Position numbers and translations under genes: made by a program
Source of the DNA: Methylococcales bacterium
Lineage (GTDB): Bacteria; Pseudomonadota; Gammaproteobacteria; Methylococcales; Methylomonadaceae
Direction: 5' to 3'
Assembly (NCBI GenBank): GCA_030654015.1
Contig: JAURYI010000001.1
Location: 1 to 52,962, forward strand
Length of the DNA stretch: 52,962 nucleotides
Notes under the pieces: generated by a model
Told to the model about the DNA's origin: nothing
Databases searched by the model: none
Seen by the model: only the letters and a program-made list of their open reading frames with translations
Shown: one piece after another, positions 26,940 to 34,685 of the stretch
How positions within the stretch are numbered: the stretch's first letter is position 1
Layout: each line of letters begins with the position of its first letter

Positions 26940-29900
26940 TTAGCCCTGATTGCATTCAAACGGTTCCTCTATGGGCAACAATGGTGTTGATTCGGTCGAT
27001 GTCAACGACACCGCACCCGTTGCGGTCGTCACTACCGAATAAGGCACTTGAGAACTGACTTCGGGAATATAATTAGCCACACCCTTGAAATTTAATGTGC
27101 TTTGACTGTGACTGTCACAAGGATTATCAGGCAATTCGGGAATAGCATTACTCACCACCATAGCTGCCGAAATATCCCTTGTTAAAGTGCCGATATTATC
27201 TTCAGGATTTAACGAAATGCGATTATTAATAAGGATTTTTGAATTACTGGGGGCATCGAGAAAATTCTTGCCTGTTTTCAGCCCTATAATAGATGAGTTG
27301 CGTCCTATTAATACTTTTGGATATACAATATCTGCCGAATTAAAAACATTCAGTGTGATTGATGTATCTGATTTAATACCTGATTTATCCAAATTTAAAA
27401 AATAATCCGATATATTTACCGCACCGACATTCGTCATGGTTGCATCCTTCATTTTAAAATAGCGTGGCAGACGAGCATCATTCATTGCATCGGCTTTGAC
27501 AACAGAATTAAAATTAATATCGCCATTTGTCGTACCGACAATCGCATTTAATCCACCCAAATAAACCGTTTGTGCAGTGACTTCCATATTACCGCTGTTA
27601 TTCTTATTAATAACGCCACCGTCTGATACCCGCAACGCATACTGCTCTTTATTCGTCGCATCGGTAAACTGATTATTGCGATTCAGGTTTTTTGCAGCAA
27701 CCAATGCGTCAGGATAAACAATTAAATTACCCGCGTGATTGATGCCGACATTAATCGCCGAGCCATTGTCTTCAACCACCACTTGTCCGCCTGCACTTTG
27801 TCTATTGGGAGCTGAACCGTTTTCGCTACTGGCGTGAGCGATAAGCGTCAGATCACCTGCCCCCATATTTTTTTCAATAATACCGCCTTGCTGCACCAAT
27901 AACGAACCGCCTGTTGTGGTAGCCGTCAACTGCCCTGTATTATTTAACGCCGTACCTGCGCCGACTGTAGCGGCATAATGACCCGTATTATCAGCCGTCA
28001 ATTTACCCGCCGTATTAACCGTTAAATTACCCCCTGCCAGTGCGTAAAATTCACCTGAATTTAACGCTGTCACATTCGCCGCATTGCTGATAGTAAACGC
28101 GCCGCCTGCTATTGCCAGTGCCGATCCTGAATTACTAAAAATAATTCGAGAGCCGTCATTAACTGACAAATCCCGTTTAGCAGTGACTCCACCTGAGGAT
28201 TTATTTAAATTAATATTGGCAGTCAATCCCGTATTAATTAAATCACGCCCTGCATAGACTGCTTCGCCATTGATAACAGCATAATTAATTAAATCTACGC
28301 CTGCAATTGCACCATTATTAATAGTGCCACCGACATTATTGATAATATCTGTACCCGCTGCTGCATTACCTGCTATTGATTGATAATTAGCTAATGTACC
28401 TGTTATAGCCTCAGCATTCCCCTGAATAATGCCATAATTATTTATATCGGTCTTCGCTGACGCACTGCCTTTAATAATACCTGCGGGCTGATTTAATAAC
28501 TGTCCATTAGTGACAATAGCACTATTTGCAATTGTGCCGCTATTATCCAATTTATCGCTTGCAATCGCATTACCAGCAATTAAATTGGTATTGGTTAATG
28601 ACCCTGCACTGGCAATAGCATCGGAATAAATAATCCCCGTATTGATTAATCTTGGTGCAACAACAGCAGCACCGTTTGCTTGAGCAGTCCCTGTAATAAT
28701 ACCTTTATTATCTAATGTCATGCCAGCGGTAGCACTTTTACCAATGATACCAACAGCATTATTGATTATGTCAGCACCCGCATTGGCATTACCTGCGATT
28801 GCATTATAATTAGTTAATGCTCCATTAATTGCTTGAGTATCGCCTTGAATAACACCATAATTATTTATATCGGTCTTCGCTGACACACTGCCTTTAATAA
28901 TACCCGCCGCTTTATTTAATAACTGTCCATTCACTACAACGGCATTTTTTTCAATCGTACCATTATTATCAAGTTTACCGTCTGCAATTGCATTACCAGT
29001 AATTAAATTGGTATTGGTTAATGATGCGGTACTTGCAATAGCATTGTTTCTAATAACACCCTTATTATCCAGAGATGCGCCCGTCGCATCATTCCCTATG
29101 AAGTTCAAATTCGTCAGCGTACCCGTTGTTGCTTCCGCATTACCCGTAATTATTCCGCTGTTATTTATGTCGGTACTCGCCTTTGCGTTGCCATTAATAA
29201 TCGCCGATGCTGAATTAGTAATACTGGCATTGCTGCCGCCATTTACTGTACCGCTTCCTGAAATTGTCGCCGTCGTAGAGCCGTTAATTGTGCCGTCGTT
29301 GATTATTCTTACGAGGGCATTACCGCCAATAACGCCTGTGTTAATCAATTCGCTGTTAAAATCACCATTGACTGTCGCATTTTTGGCATTAATACGTTCC
29401 GTTATCGCATTACCCTGAATAGTTCCGCTATTATCAAGTTTTGTGCTGGCATAAGCATTATTCACAATAATACCGCTATTCACTATATCAGTAGTCGCTT
29501 TTGCATCTCCCTGAATAACACCTGAGTTTGAGTTAATAACACGCCCCGTTTTAATACCTTTTATTGTACCGCCTCCAGAAATACCCGTGTTTACATCCGC
29601 AATAGCAGAACCGGTGATTATGCCATTATTGGTAATATTAACGGCGGCATTGCCCTCGATAGTTCCCGTATTAATTAATTCACTGTTTAAATCACCATTA
29701 ACGGTTGTACCTTGAGGATTAATATATTCTGTAGTAGCATTACCCTGAATAGTACCGCTATTATTCAGCTTTCTATTCGCAGTGGTATTTTTACCGATAG
29801 TGCCAGACGCATTATTTATTAAATCTGTCCCTGCTATCGCATTACCATTAATGATATTGCTATTGGTTAATGTACCCGTTGTTGCTTCAGCATCACCAGT

Positions 29901-31298
29901 AATAACACCATTATTCACTATATCGGCATTCGCCTTGGCATTACCATTAATAACTCCCGTACCTGAATTATTGAGTATCGTACCCGCAGTCGCATTAAAT
30001 GTTATTCCTATGGGCGGCGGTGTAAAACCTATCGTTCCTCTATTGGTTATCGCGCCATTTTTTGCAGTGGCATTTTTACCGATGGTGCTGGAAACATCGT
30101 TTATTAAATTTGTCCCCGCCAGTGCATTGCCATTGACAGTATTGGTATTCGTTAATGTGCCCGTAGTCGCTTCTGCATTGCCATTAATAATCCCGTTATT
30201 TATTATATTGGTAGTCGCTTTTGCGTTACCCTGAATACTGCCAGACGTTGCATTGGTGATACTCGCATTTGTATTACCCGCTACGATGCCATTTCCCGAA
30301 ATAGTCGCTGTTGTTGAGCCGTTAATGATGCCGTTGTTGATAATATTGACAGTAGCATCACCATCAATATGCCCCGTATTAATTAATTCACTGTCAAAAT
30401 TAATATTAACCGTTTGACCTTGTGGATTAATACGTTCGGTGGTCGCATTACCATGAATAATACCGCTATTATTTATATCCGTCCCCGCCGTTATATCAGC
30501 GGTTAATTCGGAAGCGGCATCGACTGTTATTTTACCTTGTGCGGCTATGTTCAGCGTGCCACTCGTGTTGGCTTTTTGAACGGGGAGTTGCGAGTTGATA
30601 ATATCTACATTATTGGCAGAGCTGATTTCAGATGCGCCATTGCCTACGCTGATGGTTGCATCGGTGATGTTGATGTCGCCTGTACTGGCAGCATCAAAAC
30701 CAAAAGTGTCTGGCGTTCCCGCTGTCAGGGTGGAGTTTTTATCATCCGCTGCCCACATGGTATTGCCATTGGTGTCTTTCAGTTGATTGGCGGTACTGAT
30801 ATGCAAGGCGGCAGGAACATCGACCTGCGCACCTGCGCCCACCGCGACACCTTTCGGATTGAAAACCCAGACATTGGCATTGCCTACTGTGGATTTGAGT
30901 GTGCCATTAATCTCGGAAGGATTGCTCCCTGTAACGCGGGTAATAACGTTGGCTATATTGGCTTGACTGGTTGCGGCACTCCCTGTGCCGCACTGACCGC
31001 CAGCGCATTGAATATGCGCGGTATCGCCTTGAGTAACGCCTAATTTATCGAAACTGAAGAATAGATTAGCTCCCTTGACCGAGCCATTGGCATTTGCGCC
31101 ACCCCCTTCAATAATAACGGTTTGATTAGCACCTGCTATACCAGAAAAATCCTGATTGGCACCCGCGCCCGCGCCTGTCGTACCATCCATAGCAATAGGC
31201 GATTGGGCGTTGACATCAGGTGAAAATGCCATGGTTAAGGCTGTGGATAGTGCGGCAACTAATATTTTTTGCGGAAACGGGGAAAACAAACTATTCAC
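26940..31298 (-). CDS. Large TpsA exoprotein (filamentous haemagglutinin family) with beta-helix repeats
   Basis: The 1452-residue product begins (GTG start) with a signal peptide ending in NAQSPIAMDG. The TPS secretion domain follows (NPKGVAVG in place of NPNG). Residues about 230-1060 carry many copies of short Asn/Gly/Ile-rich units such as NSGIIHGNA and NNGIINGNAEA, the pattern of a right-handed beta-helix. The last 80 residues contain GVANYIP and PYSVV between two cysteines 54 residues apart. It is probably exported by the TpsB downstream and kept at the surface as an adhesin or contact factor. No toxin-like C-terminal domain is visible, so contact-dependent inhibition is unlikely. Confidence 0.92.
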   Translation of the reverse strand: MNSLFSPFPQKILVAALSTALTMAFSPDVNAQSPIAMDGTTGAGAGANQDFSGIAGANQTVIIEGGGANANGSVKGANLFFSFDKLGVTQGDTAHIQCAGGQCGTGSAATSQANIANVITRVTGSNPSEINGTLKSTVGNANVWVFNPKGVAVGAGAQVDVPAALHISTANQLKDTNGNTMWAADDKNSTLTAGTPDTFGFDAASTGDINITDATISVGNGASEISSANNVDIINSQLPVQKANTSGTLNIAAQGKITVDAASELTADITAGTDINNSGIIHGNATTERINPQGQTVNINFDSELINTGHIDGDATVNIINNGIINGSTTATISGNGIVAGNTNASITNATSGSIQGNAKATTNIINNGIINGNAEATTGTLTNTNTVNGNALAGTNLINDVSSTIGKNATAKNGAITNRGTIGFTPPPIGITFNATAGTILNNSGTGVINGNAKANADIVNNGVITGDAEATTGTLTNSNIINGNAIAGTDLINNASGTIGKNTTANRKLNNSGTIQGNATTEYINPQGTTVNGDLNSELINTGTIEGNAAVNITNNGIITGSAIADVNTGISGGGTIKGIKTGRVINSNSGVIQGDAKATTDIVNSGIIVNNAYASTKLDNSGTIQGNAITERINAKNATVNGDFNSELINTGVIGGNALVRIINDGTINGSTTATISGSGTVNGGSNASITNSASAIINGNAKASTDINNSGIITGNAEATTGTLTNLNFIGNDATGASLDNKGVIRNNAIASTASLTNTNLITGNAIADGKLDNNGTIEKNAVVVNGQLLNKAAGIIKGSVSAKTDINNYGVIQGDTQAINGALTNYNAIAGNANAGADIINNAVGIIGKSATAGMTLDNKGIITGTAQANGAAVVAPRLINTGIIYSDAIASAGSLTNTNLIAGNAIASDKLDNSGTIANSAIVTNGQLLNQPAGIIKGSASAKTDINNYGIIQGNAEAITGTLANYQSIAGNAAAGTDIINNVGGTINNGAIAGVDLINYAVINGEAVYAGRDLINTGLTANINLNKSSGGVTAKRDLSVNDGSRIIFSNSGSALAIAGGAFTISNAANVTALNSGEFYALAGGNLTVNTAGKLTADNTGHYAATVGAGTALNNTGQLTATTTGGSLLVQQGGIIEKNMGAGDLTLIAHASSENGSAPNRQSAGGQVVVEDNGSAINVGINHAGNLIVYPDALVAAKNLNRNNQFTDATNKEQYALRVSDGGVINKNNSGNMEVTAQTVYLGGLNAIVGTTNGDINFNSVVKADAMNDARLPRYFKMKDATMTNVGAVNISDYFLNLDKSGIKSDTSITLNVFNSADIVYPKVLIGRNSSIIGLKTGKNFLDAPSNSKILINNRISLNPEDNIGTLTRDISAAMVVSNAIPELPDNPCDSHSQSTLNFKGVANYIPEVSSQVPYSVVTTATGAVSLTSTESTPLLPIEEPFECNQG
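28432..29024. repeat. Long in-frame direct repeat inside the large tpsA
   Basis: The stretch 28432-28603 is closely repeated at 28855-29026, an offset of exactly 423 bases (141 codons). Both copies include the same run around TTATTTATATCGGTCTTCGC and keep register to TATTGGTTAATGA. The similarity extends somewhat upstream. This indicates recent tandem duplication of a 141-residue beta-helix block. Shorter, more diverged units of the same kind extend to about 30.4 kb. Confidence 0.75.
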
Positions 31299-31380
31299 TT
31301 TGGTATCTCAAAAAATCCTTTAAGTACCTAAGAATAGTAGTGTAATGATATAAATCAACAGTGCTGTATATTTGCTGCAT

Positions 31381-33027
31381 CTAACGCAATGCGTAGCGAA
31401 CTTGTGTCCATGAATATGAACCATTTTTTACCTGTTCAGCAACACTGCCGTCGTCGTTCAGCAATTGAACATTTTTAGGAAACGGTTTGCTACTGACTAC
31501 AATGGTGACGGTGTTGTTACCTGCAACGCCCTGTACAGGCGCATCAATATTGTCAGGTGGAAAAACAAGCTGTTTATTGGCGGGCAGTAATTTATCGGGC
31601 TGACGCGGATTAGGACGCAAGGTACTTAGTTCACCTTTCGCATCACGGTCAATCACGCGAACATAGCGCGGTTCTGTCAACGTGAAGCTCACATAAAAAG
31701 GGTCGCCATTTTTATATTCTGGTCTTGATGTTTGTAAATGTACCACGCCATCACTACTGGTGCTGCTGTGACTGATCTCCGTGTTAATCGGCAATGGCTC
31801 AGGTGTCGGGGTCGCTACTACAGGTGGTTCAGGCGTGGAAACTGCAGGTGTGGTTACAGGGGGTTCGACAGGTATCGGTTCAGGTGTTGGCGTTTGAGTC
31901 TGCGCAATCTCTGGCGTGGGTGCAGAAACTTGTATAGGCGCATCAAACAATTGTTTTTCGGTGGTCAGCTCTTTTGTTGCCCATAACGCCAGTCCCAGCA
32001 CAATAAACGCACCGCTGCCGATGCCGATATAGTGTAACCACGGGGTTTTAACAGGTCGTAACTTATCCAGTAATTCATAAATAGTGGAGGTACGCAAATC
32101 GCGTTCAAACGCTAAAGACTTATTCAGAATATCCATTTGCCGACTATTCAAACCATGAATCGGTGCGGCTTTGTGAGTTTTTTGTTTGTAAAACTGCTTG
32201 CCTGTGAGGATTTCGTAGATGACACAGGCAAAGGCATAAATATCATCACGCGCATCGGGCGGATAATCTCTTTGCATTTCAGGCGAGGCATAAGCCACGG
32301 TCAACGCACCTAATTCATGCCCGCCGAATTTAGTTTCATCACCTTCGTTTTCATTAATTTTGGAGGCGATACCGAAGTCCAACACTTTAACCACACCTTC
32401 ATCGGTAATAATAATATTGCCCGGTTTGATGTCACGGTGAACGATGTTATTTTCATGCGCATAAGCCAGCGCGTTGCCGATGCCTTCAATGATAAACCAT
32501 GCCTGCATTAAACCCATCGGTTCACGATTGAGATAGTCACCCAGCGTTTTGCCGCTCAGGTATTCCATGGTCATGTAAACGTGAGGGCCATCTCTGTCAA
32601 AACCGTGAACTTTTATGATGTTCGGGCAGTTTGCCAGCATTTTGGTTCTGTCAAAGTCACTGTATAGGGATCTGACCAGTTGTTTATTAGCGGATAATTC
32701 AGGCTTTAATACTTTGATAGCCACATAAGGATCGCGGGCTTCCACTTCTTCCCAGACTTTATTGAGGGCTTTAAACACCGTACCCATACCGCCCTCACCC
32801 AACACCGAAACCAGTTGAAAGGTGTTTTTTACCACACTGCCTAAAACCAGTTGACTGTCGGTAGGAGAACCGTCCCCATAGCTACTCATCAAGCGAGTCG
32901 CTTCTTCGCTGGTTGTGATTTGCGGAGCGGACAGCGTTGGATTCAGTATCGTTTCGCCGTTAGTTTCTTCTGATTTGATACGGGTAACATCCGTATCATC
33001 TGGATTAATGTGCGATTGTTCAAGCAT
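31381..33027 (-). CDS. Transmembrane Ser/Thr protein kinase with DUF4384-like C-terminal domain
   Basis: This 548-residue Hanks-type kinase has the glycine loop GEGGMGTVFK (77-86), VAIKVLKPE with the ATP lysine, HRDIKPGN with catalytic Asp199, and DFG at 217-219. The kinase domain ends near 325. A membrane segment (about 337-356) separates it from a proline- and threonine-rich linker and a C-terminal domain with YKNGDPFYVSFTLTEPRYVRVIDRDAKGE, typical of DUF4384. So the kinase is cytoplasmic and the sensor part periplasmic. With TagH (FHA) and TagF-PppA (PP2C) nearby it is a good PpkA-like candidate for T6SS control, though it could instead serve the TPS genes. Confidence 0.9.
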   Translation of the reverse strand: MLEQSHINPDDTDVTRIKSEETNGETILNPTLSAPQITTSEEATRLMSSYGDGSPTDSQLVLGSVVKNTFQLVSVLGEGGMGTVFKALNKVWEEVEARDPYVAIKVLKPELSANKQLVRSLYSDFDRTKMLANCPNIIKVHGFDRDGPHVYMTMEYLSGKTLGDYLNREPMGLMQAWFIIEGIGNALAYAHENNIVHRDIKPGNIIITDEGVVKVLDFGIASKINENEGDETKFGGHELGALTVAYASPEMQRDYPPDARDDIYAFACVIYEILTGKQFYKQKTHKAAPIHGLNSRQMDILNKSLAFERDLRTSTIYELLDKLRPVKTPWLHYIGIGSGAFIVLGLALWATKELTTEKQLFDAPIQVSAPTPEIAQTQTPTPEPIPVEPPVTTPAVSTPEPPVVATPTPEPLPINTEISHSSTSSDGVVHLQTSRPEYKNGDPFYVSFTLTEPRYVRVIDRDAKGELSTLRPNPRQPDKLLPANKQLVFPPDNIDAPVQGVAGNNTVTIVVSSKPFPKNVQLLNDDGSVAEQVKNGSYSWTQVRYALR

Positions 33028-33066
33028 AAAAGAATTAAGCCTTAAAATTTAACTTTAACAAAACTT

Positions 33067-33093
33067 ATCGCCCACTGAACAGCAATGGGCGAT
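33067..33093 (-). terminator. Terminator-like hairpin after the OmpA-family gene
   Basis: A perfect 8-bp inverted repeat (ATCGCCCA at 33067-33074, TGGGCGAT at 33086-33093) with an 11-base loop lies between the OmpA-like gene and the kinase gene. On the minus strand it is followed by AAGTTTTGTT, an imperfect T-run, so termination is probably partial. Confidence 0.5.
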
Positions 33094-33131
33094 TTATTTT
33101 GCTTGCGGAGTCATGATTCTCCTGACCGCTT

Positions 33132-33770
33132 CTATTTTGTCGCAATAATGCGTACGCGTCGATTAACTTCACTGGCAGGGTTGCTGGGGTCAAGTAAATC
33201 ACTTTTGCCTTTGCCGATAATTTGAATATGTGTGGGAGCGATATTAAAACTACTGACCAGAAAGGATTTTACGGAAGCCGCACGTTCTTCAGATAAAGTT
33301 TTGTTATACGCCTGACCGCCAATCGCATCGGTATGACCTTCAACAATAAAACTCAGGTTTTGCAGTTTCCCTGAAGCCAATGCTTCACCGACGGGTCTGA
33401 GCTGCTCTTTTGCAGCTTCTGTCAGGTTTGCTGAGTTATAGCCGAAAATAATTTCCATGGATAACGCCGCGACGGTACTTTCCGACGATTTAGGCGTGGC
33501 TATGGGCGTTTTTTTAGTTTTTGTTTTGGTACTTTTAGGCGTGGAATTGAGTTTGCTCATGTCAATAGAGCGGGTTTGATTGCCGTTGACATCGCCTTCG
33601 TAATCACTATCCTCTGGGGTAGCGGCTGGACTGCTAGTGGTAGCAGGACTCAGTGCGTCAATCACTTGGTCGGTTGAGGGAATTTTTTTGCCGAAATTAA
33701 CCTCGGCATAAGCGACATTGGTGAATGCCACAATGCCAAACAGACAAAATAACAGGTGTTGTGTTTTCAT
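33132..33770 (-). CDS. OmpA-family peptidoglycan-binding periplasmic protein
   Basis: The 212-residue product has a signal peptide (MKTQHLLFCLFGIVAFTNVAYA). A low-complexity Ser/Thr/Lys-rich region (about 40-95) follows, then a C-terminal OmpA-like domain (IIFGYNSANLTEAAKEQL, VEGHTDAIGG, LSEERAASV and NRRVRII). There is no beta-barrel and no lipobox cysteine, so it should be soluble in the periplasm and bind peptidoglycan. It is the first gene of the minus-strand stretch holding the kinase and TPS genes. A TagL-like role for the T6SS is possible but unproven, since TssL already has its own OmpA-like domain. Confidence 0.88.
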   Translation of the reverse strand: MKTQHLLFCLFGIVAFTNVAYAEVNFGKKIPSTDQVIDALSPATTSSPAATPEDSDYEGDVNGNQTRSIDMSKLNSTPKSTKTKTKKTPIATPKSSESTVAALSMEIIFGYNSANLTEAAKEQLRPVGEALASGKLQNLSFIVEGHTDAIGGQAYNKTLSEERAASVKSFLVSSFNIAPTHIQIIGKGKSDLLDPSNPASEVNRRVRIIATK

Positions 33771-34349
33771 CGAAATACCCCAAAGAAATATTAAAACAAA
33801 GAACGCCCAATTCTTAAGTTAGATGCTTATTCAGGTAACTGAATGAATTATCAGACTGTAAACGGCGTTATAAAATGACTGTCCCTTAATGAATCCGAAA
33901 AAATCAACATACCACAAATTCATCATGTGAATATGGCGATAAATTCACCTTTAAAGTAAGAATTATACATAATTCATTCTTACCCTCAAATGAATATAGC
34001 CTCCTTATCCCACGTTAGCAGAATTATGCCCATAGGTCAAAACACCCTGTCAGACACAACTTGATAAACAGAATACGATTGTATGGTGAGGTGTTAGAAT
34101 CCGTGAAAACCGCAAGCAATTATGCTGCTTTTATACCCGCCGTATTTTTTATTTTTCAGGAGCAAAATGGTTTGTTTGAAAAAAATAATGCCCTGTAACA
34201 GCTGTTTTGCCTATCTATATGGTTAATAATGATGCAAAAAATTCCCGCTATTATAGTAATACACATCTCCCTAGTAGATTTATGCTTGAATTACACTACT
34301 ATTGGCATTATGTTAGCGTCATGTAACATATTTTTGTACAGAAATAATT
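33771..34349. other. Divergent 579-base intergenic region between the OmpA-like gene and clpS
   Basis: This is the longest gap in the window. It is AT-rich and must hold the promoters for the minus-strand OmpA-like gene and for clpS. For clpS, TTGAAT and TATGTT spaced by 17 bases (about 34286-34314) form a possible sigma-70 promoter. An overlapping TTGGCA..TTAGC with a GG-N10-GC core (34302-34317) resembles a weak sigma-54 site. A 19-codon frame at 34167-34226 is described separately. No RNA gene is recognised. Confidence 0.5.
34167..34226 (+). CDS. Possible 19-residue Cys-containing peptide
   Basis: An ATG at 34167 is preceded at good spacing by AGGAG and followed by 19 codons (MVCLKKIMPCNSCFAYLYG) and TAA. 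Three cysteines, including a CNSC pair, are striking for so short a peptide. An overlapping GTG-started frame (31 codons, ending about 34194-34200) competes for the same DNA, so the coding call is weak. It could be a leader peptide or coincidence. Confidence 0.2.
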   Translation: MVCLKKIMPCNSCFAYLYG

Positions 34350-34673
34350 ATGTCTGATTTTGATCCGCTTGATGATAATAGCGATGATTTAGCGATTAAA
34401 GACGCTAAGCCGCAGCTACAAAGACCACCCTTATATAAAGTAATTTTATTAAACGATGATTTTACGCCTATGGATTTTGTGATTGAGATTTTAATGGGCT
34501 TTTTTGCCATGCCTGAGGATAAAGCGACACAGGTCATGCTACAAATACATACGCAAGGTATAGGAGTGTGCGGCACATATACGAAAGACGTAGCAGAAAC
34601 TAAAGTGTATATAGTCAATGAATATTCGCGTGAGCATCAGCATCCATTGTTGTGCGCGATGGAAGAAGTATAA
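34350..34673 (+). CDS. clpS: ATP-dependent Clp protease adaptor ClpS
   Basis: This 107-residue ClpS adaptor delivers N-degron substrates to ClpA. It has the core YKVILLNDDFTPMDFVIEIL (about 28-47), whose Asn/Asp residues bind the N-terminal amine of substrates. The helix with PEDKATQVMLQIHTQGIGVCG and the C-terminal VNEYSREHQHPLLCAMEE follow. The N-terminal extension is acidic and flexible, as usual. clpA starts 12 bases after the stop, the standard clpS-clpA operon. Confidence 0.97.
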   Translation: MSDFDPLDDNSDDLAIKDAKPQLQRPPLYKVILLNDDFTPMDFVIEILMGFFAMPEDKATQVMLQIHTQGIGVCGTYTKDVAETKVYIVNEYSREHQHPLLCAMEEV

Positions 34674-34685
34674 AGTGGAGCATTT

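Noticed and set aside
29008-31043. Plus-strand frames of 136-168 codons opposite the large tpsA
   Set aside because: They are hydrophobic or low-complexity mirror translations of the Asn/Gly/Ala repeats, with no start signals or homology.
26940-31298. Regularly repeated DNA in the large tpsA as a possible CRISPR array
   Set aside because: The repeats are coding, in frame, diverged and of beta-helix type; there are no constant repeats with unique spacers and no cas genes.
26940-31298. Contact-dependent inhibition (CdiA-like) toxin
   Set aside because: The C-terminus is a short Cys-bracketed tail shared with a 334-residue paralogue. No toxin domain, VENN motif or downstream immunity gene is visible.
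34302-34317. Sigma-54 promoter upstream of clpS
   Set aside because: The GG-N10-GC core is present but both elements deviate from consensus, and an equally good sigma-70 pair overlaps it; recorded only as a possibility.
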